A program made the translations under genes and the position numbers. Below the pieces are notes generated by a model. It was not told where the DNA came from and did not search any database. It saw only the letters and a list, made by a program, of their open reading frames with translations. From Shewanella ulleungensis (GTDB lineage: Bacteria; Pseudomonadota; Gammaproteobacteria; Enterobacterales; Shewanellaceae), in assembly GCF_014648315.1 (NCBI RefSeq), contig NZ_BMQW01000003.1:310001-374000 (forward strand): a DNA stretch of 64,000 nt. The letters run 5' to 3'. The first letter of the stretch is position 1. Each line of letters starts with the position of its first letter. Below are positions 8,731 to 17,054 of this stretch, one piece after another.

Positions 8731-10197
8731 ATGAGTGCTGAAAAATTTAAGCTATTTTCTTTCAACGGCAAAATGAAAATTATGCATTTAAGCTGGATGG
8801 CATTTTTTATCACTTTTGTGGTGTGGTTCAACGCCGCCCCCTTAGTGAGTGTGATTGCTGACAGTTTAGGGCTGACAACCGCACAAATTAAAACCTTGCT
8901 GATCCTCAATGTTGCCTTAACCATTCCAGCAAGGATTATTATTGGGATGGTTACAGACAAGTATGGACCGCGGATAACCTATTCAGCGTTACTCGCTATT
9001 TGTTCTATTCCATGTTTTATGTTTGCTGTTGCCGACAGTTTTGAGCAGTTAGCACTCGCGCGTTTTTTGATTGGCTTTATTGGTGCTGGTTTTGTGATTG
9101 GTATTCGTATGGTCAGCGAATGGTTCCCGGCCAAAGAGTTAGGAACCGCTGAGGGTATTTATGGTGGTTGGGGTAACTTTGGTTCAGCCGCGGCGGCCTT
9201 TACTTTACCAGCCGTAGCACTTGCATTTGGTGGCCCGGACGGTTGGAGATACGCCATTGGTATTACCGGTTTAATGAGTTTGTTATTTGCGTTTGTATAT
9301 TATTTTAATGTGACAGATACACCAAAAGGCTCAACCTATTTTAAACCTAAAAAAGGCGGTGGATTGGAAGTCACCAGTAAAAATGATTTAGTGTTACTCA
9401 TCATTATGAAAGTGCCTATGTATGCCACGCTAGCACTACTGGGGTGGAAGCTGTCTCCAGCGGGTGTCAGCATGTTTACTCAAGATGTGACAAACTTGAT
9501 TTATGCAGGTCTAGTTTTTGTTTTTTTGATCGATTTTTACCAAACCTATCAGGTCAATAAACATCTTTTTTCTGTTGACGTGCCAGAGTTTGAGCGCTAC
9601 GAGTTTAAACAGGTGGCGGTATTAAATGTACTGTACTTTACTACGTTTGGTTCTGAATTGGCGGTCGTGTCAATGCTGCCATTATTTTTTGCAGAAACCT
9701 TTGCTTTAGGCATGGCGCAAGCGGGTATGGTTGCGTCCAGTTATGCCTTTATGAACCTGATGTCTCGACCTGGTGGTGGCTGGTTAAGTGATAAATTTGG
9801 CCGTAAAACCACATTGCTGATTTTAACCGCAGGTTTGGCGATTGGGTATTTATCGGTAGCACAAATAGACTCAAGTTGGTCATTACCTCTTGCTGTTGTG
9901 GTTGTGATGGCTTGCTCTTTCTTTGTTCAAGGTGGTGAAGGGGCTGTATTTGCTGCAGTACCACTAATTAAGCGCCGCTTAACTGGCCAAATTGCAGGTA
10001 TGACAGGAGCTTACGGAAATGTTGGTGCTGTCTTTTTCTTAACTGTATATTCTATGGTGTCGACGCAAACGTTCTTCTATGTCATTGCTGTAAGTGCTGT
10101 ATTTGGCTTTATTACCTTATTCTTTATGAATGAACCTAAAGGTCATATCGCTGAAGTGAATGAAGACGGTGAAGTCACCTTGATCAGTGTCAGCTAG
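8731..10197 (+). CDS. Nitrate/nitrite transporter, NarK/NNP family MFS
   Basis: The 488-residue product has about 12 hydrophobic segments and the nitrate-transporter signature [13 protein letters not shown] near residue 148 (TM5), plus a second glycine-rich signature ([11 protein letters not shown]) near residue 428. It probably imports nitrate (and perhaps nitrite) across the inner membrane for NasA and NirBD. The ATG has AAGGAG 7 bases upstream and begins 11 bases after nirD. A small inverted repeat at 10199-10219 follows it. Substrate is inferred from family and operon context. Confidence 0.92.
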   Translation: MSAEKFKLFSFNGKMKIMHLSWMAFFITFVVWFNAAPLVSVIADSLGLTTAQIKTLLILNVALTIPARIIIGMVTDKYGPRITYSALLAICSIPCFMFAVADSFEQLALARFLIGFIGAGFVIGIRMVSEWFPAKELGTAEGIYGGWGNFGSAAAAFTLPAVALAFGGPDGWRYAIGITGLMSLLFAFVYYFNVTDTPKGSTYFKPKKGGGLEVTSKNDLVLLIIMKVPMYATLALLGWKLSPAGVSMFTQDVTNLIYAGLVFVFLIDFYQTYQVNKHLFSVDVPEFERYEFKQVAVLNVLYFTTFGSELAVVSMLPLFFAETFALGMAQAGMVASSYAFMNLMSRPGGGWLSDKFGRKTTLLILTAGLAIGYLSVAQIDSSWSLPLAVVVVMACSFFVQGGEGAVFAAVPLIKRRLTGQIAGMTGAYGNVGAVFFLTVYSMVSTQTFFYVIAVSAVFGFITLFFMNEPKGHIAEVNEDGEVTLISVS

Positions 10198-10198
10198 G

Positions 10199-10219
10199 CA
10201 ATCTCTATGAGTGAGATTG
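10199..10219 (+). other. Small intercistronic hairpin after the nitrate transporter
   Basis: CAATCTC and GAGATTG form a 7-bp stem with a 7-base loop just after the transporter stop codon, followed by TTATTA. It is too weak for a firm terminator call. It could lower expression of the kinase/phosphatase gene that follows or protect the upstream mRNA. Confidence 0.3.
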
Positions 10220-10238
10220 TTATTACAGCAGGAACCCT

Positions 10239-12026
10239 ATGCCTCCAAAGTTAGAAACCAATGCAAGCCCTGTGATAGATGACACACTACCTTTTGCAAC
10301 AAGTTTGCAATTGGTAGTAGGGCAAGCCTCTGAAAAAGGTCATAAATCGCAAAACGAAGATGCGATAGGCATACGTATCCCTAGCGGTGTATCGCTCATG
10401 ACCAAAGGCATAGTTAGTGTGATTAGTGATGGAGTCAGTACGGCAGAGGGAGGCGCACAAGCATCGGCTATTAGTGTGAGTAACTTTTTAGCCGATTATT
10501 ACTCCACACCAGATAGCTGGAGTGTACAAACCTCTAGCGCTAAAGTGTTGACCGCATTAAATCGTTGGTTGTATGGGTTAGGGCAAGATTATCGCGATGC
10601 CAGACGAGGTTTTGTGTGTACCTTTAGTGCATTAGTGTTTAAGTCGTGCACTGTGCACATGTTGCATGTGGGCGATTCACGTGTCTATCGGTTTCGCCGT
10701 GGTGAGCTAAGCCAATTAAGTCATGATCACAGCACAAAAATAAATTCATCACATCAATATTTAACCCGTGCATTAGGGATGGATGTCAAACTAGATGTTG
10801 ATTACAAAGCGTTAACCGTCGAGCAAGACGATCTTTATCTACTCACTACCGATGGTATACACGACCAATTTACAGAGTTTGAGTTACTGCAAAAAATAAG
10901 TAGTTTTTATCAATTGCATCCTCAATTAAGTGATGATTTATGTGAGCAGTTTTGCCATAAACTCATTAAAAAAGCATTTGAGCTTGGCAGTAAAGATAAC
11001 CTGAGCGCGCAATTATTGTGTGTTCAACAATTGCCTAAACAAGCCATTGATGATGTGTATCATCATTTATCGCAACGTCCATTTCCGCCTCCGCTGAGTG
11101 TAGGAATGAAACTTGACGGCTATCAAGTCACTCACATTATTCATCAATCTCAACGTAGCCAGGTGTATCGTGTTGAGAATAACCAGCAGCAAGCTTTTTG
11201 CATGAAAACGCCTTCAGTCAATTACATTGATGATGCAGCTTATATTGAACGCTTTATGCTAGAAAGCTGGATTGGCCAGCGCATCAACAGTACCCATGTG
11301 GTTAAAGTTGTTGAGCAGCATAAACCTAAATCGGCTTTGTATTATTTGACCGAATACCTTACTGGAGTAAGTTTAGCACAATGGCTGGTTCAGCATAAAA
11401 AAGCCCCGGTAGAAGATGTGCTATTACTGCTTAAACAAATCGAGTTAGGGGTAAGGGCATTTCATCGCAGAGAAACGCTGCATCAAGATTTGAAGCCGGA
11501 TAATATTTTTATTACCCGTGATGGCGTGGTAAAAATTATCGATTTTGGCTCATGTTATATCAAAGGCGTTGCCGAAATTAGCACCCCGCTAACACGCGAT
11601 CATATTTTGGGGACAGCAGATTACACTGCACCAGAGGTTATATTGGGTTTTCAGGCTGATGGACGAGCAGATCTGTTTTCTCTTGCTGTGATTGCCTATG
11701 AAATGTTAGCCGGTGAATCCCCCTTTAAAGGCAAACTCAGCAAGTGTAATACCAGACAAGCTTTTTCAAGATTAGAATACGTCAATGTGCACCAACTCAA
11801 TCCTATGGTGCCCATCTGGATAGACCAAGCATTAAAAAAAGCATTAAGTATTGAGCCAAATTTGCGCCAGGCAGACACCTGCGAGTTTATCCACCAATTA
11901 ACCACCGCTAGCGCTCAACAGCGCCCAAAACATTTTGTGCCTCTTATCAACCGCAATCCCGTCAGATTTTGGCAAGCCACTTCAATTGTCCTGCTTCTGG
12001 CTTTAATTACCAGTTTATTGGTTTAA
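10239..12026 (+). CDS. Bifunctional PP2C-type phosphatase / Ser-Thr protein kinase, membrane-anchored
   Basis: One 595-residue chain joins a PP2C phosphatase (about residues 20-265) to a protein kinase (about 285-545). The phosphatase keeps its metal-binding aspartate motifs (SDGVST, HVGDSRVYRF, TTDGIHDQ, SKDNLSAQ). The kinase keeps the ATP lysine (CMKTP), the catalytic loop HQDLKPDN near residue 414, the DFG motif and TAPE. A single hydrophobic segment ends the protein (about 576-595), so both domains would face the cytoplasm as a tail-anchored enzyme. It lies 41 bases after the nitrate transporter on the same strand. Similar fusions are known beside nitrate assimilation genes; the target is unknown, with the transporter or the nitrate regulators as obvious candidates. 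Confidence 0.9.
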   Translation: MPPKLETNASPVIDDTLPFATSLQLVVGQASEKGHKSQNEDAIGIRIPSGVSLMTKGIVSVISDGVSTAEGGAQASAISVSNFLADYYSTPDSWSVQTSSAKVLTALNRWLYGLGQDYRDARRGFVCTFSALVFKSCTVHMLHVGDSRVYRFRRGELSQLSHDHSTKINSSHQYLTRALGMDVKLDVDYKALTVEQDDLYLLTTDGIHDQFTEFELLQKISSFYQLHPQLSDDLCEQFCHKLIKKAFELGSKDNLSAQLLCVQQLPKQAIDDVYHHLSQRPFPPPLSVGMKLDGYQVTHIIHQSQRSQVYRVENNQQQAFCMKTPSVNYIDDAAYIERFMLESWIGQRINSTHVVKVVEQHKPKSALYYLTEYLTGVSLAQWLVQHKKAPVEDVLLLLKQIELGVRAFHRRETLHQDLKPDNIFITRDGVVKIIDFGSCYIKGVAEISTPLTRDHILGTADYTAPEVILGFQADGRADLFSLAVIAYEMLAGESPFKGKLSKCNTRQAFSRLEYVNVHQLNPMVPIWIDQALKKALSIEPNLRQADTCEFIHQLTTASAQQRPKHFVPLINRNPVRFWQATSIVLLLALITSLLV

Positions 12027-12263
12027 CATATGGTGATTAAAATAATATCGTCATTTTCTGGATAAAATTAGCTATGACTTAATTCTGTTAACTACACTAT
12101 GCTTAACTTAGCTAATGAATTTGTATTAATACTAAAGTGTTATTTTTTTATGGTGATGGCTCTTTTGGCTTATTTTCAGTAATGATGATGATTGGTAATA
12201 TTCACATGTTGGAATGTTACTTGGCATTGAAGTCGGTTAGTTAGTTCACATGGAGTGTTTGGG

Positions 12264-12896
12264 ATGTTTAAAGTCGTAAATTGGATGTTAGTGTCACGAT
12301 CTCAGTTGCTAATTGATTTACTTGAATGCCGCTGGCCTCAAGAGTTTTTAGTTAAATTAACCCAGGCTCAACCAAGTAATATGTCAAACAAGCTGGCTGA
12401 TGAAGCTATTTCAGTGGTTTTTTTCGACCTATCAACCATCGATATCCAACAAGCTTATCAATTACAGCGTCTTATTGAGCGAGAATATTGCTCTATTCAT
12501 ACCGTGTTTATTAATTTCCCTAAACAACTCGATACACGTTTTCTTATCCACCCCTCGACGACTCTAGGGGTGTTTTATGCCGACACCAGCTTAACGGAAA
12601 TCAGTTTGGGGTTGAATGACATCATGAAAGGGCGCAGTGTGATGCCCCAAGACTTATTACATTCTATGATGAATGATGATAATGAACCAGAAGGCGATCA
12701 ATTGACTATTCGCGAACGTGAAGTATTGCACGCCTTATTATCAGGAAGTACTAATTTAGATATCGCCAATCAATTATTTGTGAGTGAATCAACAATTAAA
12801 ACTCATTTATATCGAGCATTTAGAAAAATTGGCGTTTCCTGCAGAGGTCAAGCGATCGCATGGGCACAGACTCACATGCACGAGGTCAGAGTTTAA
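12264..12896 (+). CDS. CsgD-family LuxR-type transcriptional regulator
   Basis: The 210-residue protein ends in a LuxR helix-turn-helix (about 145-205, with LTIREREVLHALLSG and SESTIKTHLYRAFRKIG). Its N-terminal part is an atypical receiver like that of E. coli CsgD (216 residues) and Vibrio VpsT. At the position of the VpsT W-F-T/S-R c-di-GMP motif (YFTQ in CsgD) this protein has VMPQ, so c-di-GMP binding is not predicted. ATG 12264 has TGGAG 8 bases upstream and is preferred to the in-frame GTG at 12255. About 240 bases of AT-rich DNA separate it from the kinase gene, so it is probably an independent unit. No csg genes are nearby; its targets are unknown. Confidence 0.8.
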   Translation: MFKVVNWMLVSRSQLLIDLLECRWPQEFLVKLTQAQPSNMSNKLADEAISVVFFDLSTIDIQQAYQLQRLIEREYCSIHTVFINFPKQLDTRFLIHPSTTLGVFYADTSLTEISLGLNDIMKGRSVMPQDLLHSMMNDDNEPEGDQLTIREREVLHALLSGSTNLDIANQLFVSESTIKTHLYRAFRKIGVSCRGQAIAWAQTHMHEVRV

Positions 12897-12925
12897 ATGG
12901 GCTAAGGCTTGATTATAAACAAAAT

Positions 12926-12955
12926 AAAATGGGTATCAGTTGATACCCATTTTTG
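12926..12955 (+). terminator. Bidirectional terminator between the CsgD-like gene and the M61 peptidase gene
   Basis: A 12-bp stem (12926-12937 with 12942-12953) closes a 4-base loop. It has a U run on the plus strand and an A run at the other end that becomes a U run on the minus strand. It separates two converging genes. Confidence 0.85.
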
Positions 12956-13017
12956 TGTCAGTTTTTTGTGATGAGTTTTACCGTGGCTAATGTATCAGCG
13001 ATGAGCTTAACCATGAA

Positions 13018-14775
13018 TTAGTGTAACCACAGTGCAGTTTTAGAAGCATCGTTAATCGTTAATGAAATGGTATCTGCTACAGCCTCACAAACTGGCATTT
13101 GACCTTGCATTAATTCATCGCGTCTAAACCAATGTAAATTAAGTTTTTGGCCTACAGTGTAGCTTTGTAACTGTAGCTCAAACTGGGCATTAACTTGTAA
13201 ATTATCAGCGGCAATCAGCAAATCACCAGCGCTTAATCCCGCTTGATGCGCAGGGCTGTTTTGGCTAACCATTAACACTTTAAGGCCAAGTGATTCTGAT
13301 TTTGTTTTGGCGCCGAAGGCAATTTTATAGCCTTTAGCCTCTCCGCCACCTAAATCTGCTGTTCCTTCACTGGCTCGTACGGTCATGTTCACTCCGACCT
13401 GTTCGAGTAAGTGACTTAACGGAAGATCTTGTTTGTTGTCTAAATAAGCAAAAATGTCATCACATGGGCGGTTAAGCAGTTTTTCAACTATATGCTGGTG
13501 ACTCATATTATTAGTGCCAATTTGCGGCAATCCATATTGTTGCCATAATGCGCGCATCACATCATCTAAACTGTGCTTGCCTTGGGTTTCTATGCGGATG
13601 GTTAAGTCTAAATACAACGCAAATAGTGCACCTTTGGTGTAATAACTGACAATGGCATTAGCGGCATTTTCATCTTGCTTGTAAAACTTAGTCCAAGCAT
13701 TAAAGCTCGATTGTTTTAGGGTTTGTTTAAATCGTCCTTGGCCGCGATACACTCGAGTCATAATTTGACTCAGCAGGGTTAAATAACTTTTTTCATCGAT
13801 ACATTTTGATTTAAAGGTAATTAAATCATCGTAGTATGAGGTAATCCCTTCATAAGCCCATAACTGCTCAGTGTACGACTCTTGCGATAAATCAAATGGG
13901 GTAAACTCAGCGGGTTTAATACGTTTGACGTTCCATGAATGGAAGTATTCGTGGCTGCAAAGTGACAAATAGGTGCGGTAGCCTTTATCAACAGGCGCAT
14001 CGAGCGACAAAGGTAAGTCGTTACGTGAGCACATTAAGGCGGTTGAGGCTTTATGTTCTAAGCCGCCAAAGCCGTTATCTAATACTGTGGTCATAAACAC
14101 ATAACGCTCAAACGGTGCTGGCGTACTAAATAAATTGATTTGATACTCGCAAATGGCTGTTAAATCCTTAGCCAGGCGAGCCATATTGGCGCGATGCTTA
14201 CCACTGAGTACAATGTCGTGTGGCACGCCTGCGGCGTAAAAGGTTTCTATACTGAGCTCGCCCATTTCAACGGGGTGATCGATTAAGTCATCATAGTTCG
14301 GGGCGTTAAAGTCGCCAAAACCAAATTGCTCGCCAGCAGTTCTATTCATGCTGGTGGCTAAAGTCCAATGGCTTAACTCGGTTAAAGCGGGTTTGGCTAT
14401 GGTGACCTGGTGCGGTTGATCCTCAAGCCCTTTGGCAGCTATAAAGACGCTACTGCCGTTAAAGAAGCCGTGGTTTGTATCAAGGTGGGCGGTACGTACA
14501 GATAAATCCCAGGCGTAAATTTGATAGCACAATACGATGTCGCTACCCTGGTTGTTTACTTGCCAGGTTTGTTTATCTAACTGGGTGACGGTTAAAGCTT
14601 GTAGATTTTCTGTGGCGTCAATTTCGATAATGTTTTTAGCAAAATCACGGATCATGTAGCTGCCAGGTAACCAAGCCGGTAAGCAAAAAATTTGCGATGG
14701 TGAAGCTTGGGTGATGGTGAGAGTGACTTCAAATAAATGCGCTTTAGGATCGATCGCATGGATATGATAATGCAT
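13018..14775 (-). CDS. M61 (glycyl aminopeptidase) family metallopeptidase with PDZ domain
   Basis: The 585-residue product has an N-terminal beta-rich domain, a thermolysin-like M61 catalytic domain with the zinc site HEYFH followed by the downstream glutamate in YEGITSYY, and a C-terminal PDZ domain (about 475-560, with SPAHQAGLSAGDLLIAADNL). M61 enzymes are aminopeptidases that prefer small N-terminal residues. No signal peptide is visible, so a cytoplasmic location is likely. An in-frame start 10 codons further upstream exists, but ATG 14775 preceded by GGAAA fits the conserved MHYHI start of the family. Confidence 0.88.
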   Translation of the reverse strand: MHYHIHAIDPKAHLFEVTLTITQASPSQIFCLPAWLPGSYMIRDFAKNIIEIDATENLQALTVTQLDKQTWQVNNQGSDIVLCYQIYAWDLSVRTAHLDTNHGFFNGSSVFIAAKGLEDQPHQVTIAKPALTELSHWTLATSMNRTAGEQFGFGDFNAPNYDDLIDHPVEMGELSIETFYAAGVPHDIVLSGKHRANMARLAKDLTAICEYQINLFSTPAPFERYVFMTTVLDNGFGGLEHKASTALMCSRNDLPLSLDAPVDKGYRTYLSLCSHEYFHSWNVKRIKPAEFTPFDLSQESYTEQLWAYEGITSYYDDLITFKSKCIDEKSYLTLLSQIMTRVYRGQGRFKQTLKQSSFNAWTKFYKQDENAANAIVSYYTKGALFALYLDLTIRIETQGKHSLDDVMRALWQQYGLPQIGTNNMSHQHIVEKLLNRPCDDIFAYLDNKQDLPLSHLLEQVGVNMTVRASEGTADLGGGEAKGYKIAFGAKTKSESLGLKVLMVSQNSPAHQAGLSAGDLLIAADNLQVNAQFELQLQSYTVGQKLNLHWFRRDELMQGQMPVCEAVADTISLTINDASKTALWLH

Positions 14776-14977
14776 AAAGATTTCCAAATAGTAGAAGCGT
14801 TGCAATCAAAAGGATTGAGCTATAATCGACAATGCTGCCAAAATTGACTCACTTAAGCAAACGAATCCCATTTTCTGTAAAAGATTGATGATTAAATGAG
14901 TTTTTTCTGGAGTCAGAGATCAAAGACTTGTTACTATTATCAGTAGCAAAATGCTGTCATTCATTGAGGACCGTTAA

Positions 14978-15331
14978 ATGGCCGAAGAAACCATATTCAG
15001 TAAAATTATTCGTCGTGAAATTCCAGCCGATATTTTATATCAAGATGAACTCGTCACTGCATTTCGTGATATTGCTCCTCAAGCGCCAACGCACATACTT
15101 ATTATTCCTAATCATTTAATTGCGACTGCAAATGATGTCAAAGCATCAGATGAAAAAGCGCTAGGGCGTATGATGACCGTTGCAGCAAAATTAGCAGATG
15201 AGGCTGGTATTGCAGAAGATGGTTATCGGTTAATTATGAATTGCAATAAACATGGTGGCCAAGAGGTATATCATATTCATATGCATCTTTTAGGCGGAAA
15301 GCCATTAGGCCCAATGCTGAGCCGCGACTAA
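14978..15331 (+). CDS. hinT: HIT-family purine nucleoside phosphoramidase
   Basis: This 117-residue protein has the histidine triad HIHMHLLGG near its C-terminus and the family N-terminus with [11 protein letters not shown]. HinT hydrolyses AMP-lysine and other adenosine phosphoramidates in the cytoplasm. The ATG follows TGAGGA. In E. coli hinT (ycfF) lies next to ycfL; here a YcfL-like lipoprotein gene follows after two thioesterase genes, so the neighbourhood is partly conserved. Its stop codon overlaps the next start by one base. Confidence 0.95.
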   Translation: MAEETIFSKIIRREIPADILYQDELVTAFRDIAPQAPTHILIIPNHLIATANDVKASDEKALGRMMTVAAKLADEAGIAEDGYRLIMNCNKHGGQEVYHIHMHLLGGKPLGPMLSRD

Positions 15332-15843
15332 TGAAAATTAACAGTGATTTTTTCCCGTTAACTGAAGTGGCCACACGTTTTGTAAACCAATTAGCTCAGT
15401 GCCGCCGCTTAGGATTAAGTGTTAAAGAAGCCAGTGAGCATCACGTGTTAATTGAGTTGCCATATAGCCAAGATATTATTGGTTATCCAGACACGGGTGT
15501 TATCCATGGCGGGGTCATTACCACTCTAATCGATACCGCCTGTGGCACCGCTGTGGTGTGCGCCATTTTAAAAAAATATCAATCGCTTGAGTTATCGCCA
15601 ACATTAGATTTACGGGTTGATTACATGAAGCCTGCCGAACCGCTCAAACCGGTCTATGCCTTTGCAGAGTGTTACCGTTTATCGTCAAGTGTTGCGTTTA
15701 CCCGTGCGATTGCTTATCAAGAAAGTATTGATGAACCCATTGCCCATGCGGTAGGTTCGTTTATGCGTATTAGCCCAGAAATGGTTGGTGAAGAGTTTCG
15801 TCAAGCATTAATGGGTAATTTGCCGGAGAGTCAGCATGACTGA
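15331..15843 (+). CDS. PaaI-family hotdog thioesterase (first of two)
   Basis: The 170-residue product has the hotdog-fold signature of PaaI thioesterases (HGGVITTLIDTACGTAV near residue 59, LDLRVDYMKPA near 97). Such enzymes hydrolyse acyl- or aryl-CoA thioesters; the substrate is not predictable. The start overlaps the hinT stop (TAATG). It is followed by a second, distinct PaaI-like gene with an 8-base overlap. The pair may form a heteromeric enzyme. Confidence 0.85.
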   Translation: MKINSDFFPLTEVATRFVNQLAQCRRLGLSVKEASEHHVLIELPYSQDIIGYPDTGVIHGGVITTLIDTACGTAVVCAILKKYQSLELSPTLDLRVDYMKPAEPLKPVYAFAECYRLSSSVAFTRAIAYQESIDEPIAHAVGSFMRISPEMVGEEFRQALMGNLPESQHD

Positions 15844-16303
15844 ACAAACAACCCCAGAGGCATCAAGTGAGTTGGATGTTCAAGATGTAGTAAAGCGCGC
15901 GATTGAATTAAATGATTACAGTTATTTGCTTGAAAAAGTACCGTACTCACAATTTATAGGTATGTCAGTAGCTCGTTTCGGCGATGAAATGGTATTTAGA
16001 TTACCCGCAAAAGATGACAATATCGGTAATCCAATTTTACCTGCTATCCACGGTGGCGTGATTGCGGGTTTTATGGAAATGTCGGCTATTGTGCAATTAA
16101 TGGTGTTTATGCAAGCGAAAAAAGTGCCTAAAATTGTCGACTTTTCAATTGACTATTTGCGTGCAGGTTTGCATCAAGATACTTTTGCAGAATGTAAAAT
16201 CACTCGACAAGGTCGTCGAGTGGCCAATGTCAGCATTAATTGTTGGCAAACTAACCGTAAGCAATTGATTGCTACAGCTAGGGCCCACTTTTTGTTAGAT
16301 TAG
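15836..16303 (+). CDS. PaaI-family hotdog thioesterase (second of two)
   Basis: A 155-residue hotdog-fold protein with IHGGVIAGFMEMSAIV near residue 66 and VDFSIDYLRAG near 101. It differs clearly from its upstream partner, and the acidic residue of the catalytic helix is glutamate in FMEMSA rather than aspartate. The N-terminus carries a 20-residue acidic leader. It is translationally coupled to the first thioesterase gene. Substrate unknown. Confidence 0.82.
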   Translation: MTEQTTPEASSELDVQDVVKRAIELNDYSYLLEKVPYSQFIGMSVARFGDEMVFRLPAKDDNIGNPILPAIHGGVIAGFMEMSAIVQLMVFMQAKKVPKIVDFSIDYLRAGLHQDTFAECKITRQGRRVANVSINCWQTNRKQLIATARAHFLLD

Positions 16304-16340
16304 TTGTGTTATATACCTAGTAACAATAAAGGAAAAGACT

Positions 16341-16733
16341 ATGAAACTCACATCAATTATCCTATTCGCATCAACATTGTTACTTGGCGCTTGCGCCCAC
16401 AATACCGCAGGTATTGCTGTTGATTCTACTGGGCAAGTCAGAGTTGACAGTTCATCGTTTGCCAGTGATATAAATGTCACTGACATATCATCAATCATGG
16501 TGGCAGATTTAATTAAAGCGTCGGCACTCATTCAAAGTAAAACGAGCACAGATTTTCGTGTGCAATACAAATTTACTTGGTTTGATGCTAATGGTTATAC
16601 CATTGAAGATGAAGCAAGTAGTTGGAAGTCCGTAAAATTGCATGGAATGCAACAGCTGCAGGTGAGCGCTGTTGCCCCTAATACCCAGGCAACTCATTTT
16701 GAAATATACGTGCGCGAAACCTATTCTTATTAG
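16341..16733 (+). CDS. YcfL-like (DUF1425) lipoprotein
   Basis: The 130-residue product has a lipoprotein signal peptide (LLLGAC, cysteine at residue 19) and a beta-sandwich DUF1425 domain. In E. coli ycfL lies between hinT and lpoB. Function is not established; it is predicted to be anchored in the outer membrane facing the periplasm. AAAGGA precedes the ATG. The gene closes the hinT cluster; the next unit begins with a riboswitch. Confidence 0.82.
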   Translation: MKLTSIILFASTLLLGACAHNTAGIAVDSTGQVRVDSSSFASDINVTDISSIMVADLIKASALIQSKTSTDFRVQYKFTWFDANGYTIEDEASSWKSVKLHGMQQLQVSAVAPNTQATHFEIYVRETYSY

Positions 16734-16890
16734 TGCTTCACAGCCGTATCAATGTGTATTTTGTATACTTGTTATGCAGCTTGTTTCATGTCTAAAGGAC
16801 ACTGACAAAACGCCTACATTGGTAAAGTGTTTTTTGTGTTATCAAATTGTATAACGGATCGTGTAATCATATTTTAGATAGTTTATACTC
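16734..16890. other. Intergenic region upstream of the TPP riboswitch
   Basis: About 157 bases of AT-rich DNA that must hold the promoter of the thiamine operon. No convincing terminator for the YcfL gene and no unambiguous -35/-10 pair could be assigned. A short open frame here (16672-16854) is not protein-like. Confidence 0.5.
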
Positions 16891-16988
16891 GTGGCCGCCA
16901 AGGGGTGTTCAGTAACACTGAACTGAGATGTCTATAAGACGAACCCTTAGAACCTGATCCGGCTTATACCGGCGTAGGAATGGGCCAC
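16891..16988 (+). ncRNA. TPP riboswitch (THI element)
   Basis: The conserved core is visible: AGGGGTG near 16901, CTGAGA at 16923-16928, ACCCTT at 16943-16948, AACCTGATCC at 16951-16960, and GGCGTAGGAA at 16971-16980. The closing P1 helix is GTGGCC (16891-16896) with GGCCAC (16983-16988). It lies directly before a TonB-dependent receptor and thiamine-salvage genes. When thiamine pyrophosphate binds, expression is expected to fall. Confidence 0.95.
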
Positions 16989-17026
16989 ACTATCTTTAAG
17001 TGCACCTCTTATTCGCTACTCTTGCC

Positions 17027-17053
17027 GGATCTCAAAATAACTATTTGAGGTCC
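17027..17053 (+). promoter_or_regulatory. Shine-Dalgarno-masking hairpin of the TPP riboswitch
   Basis: GGATCTCAAA (17027-17036) pairs with TTTGAGGTCC (17044-17053), a 10-bp stem with one G-U pair. The stem hides GAGG (17047-17050), the ribosome binding site of the receptor starting at 17055. A further ACCTC at about 17004-17008 could also pair with this site. The platform is therefore translational rather than a terminator: no U run follows. Confidence 0.75.
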
Positions 17054-17054
17054 T

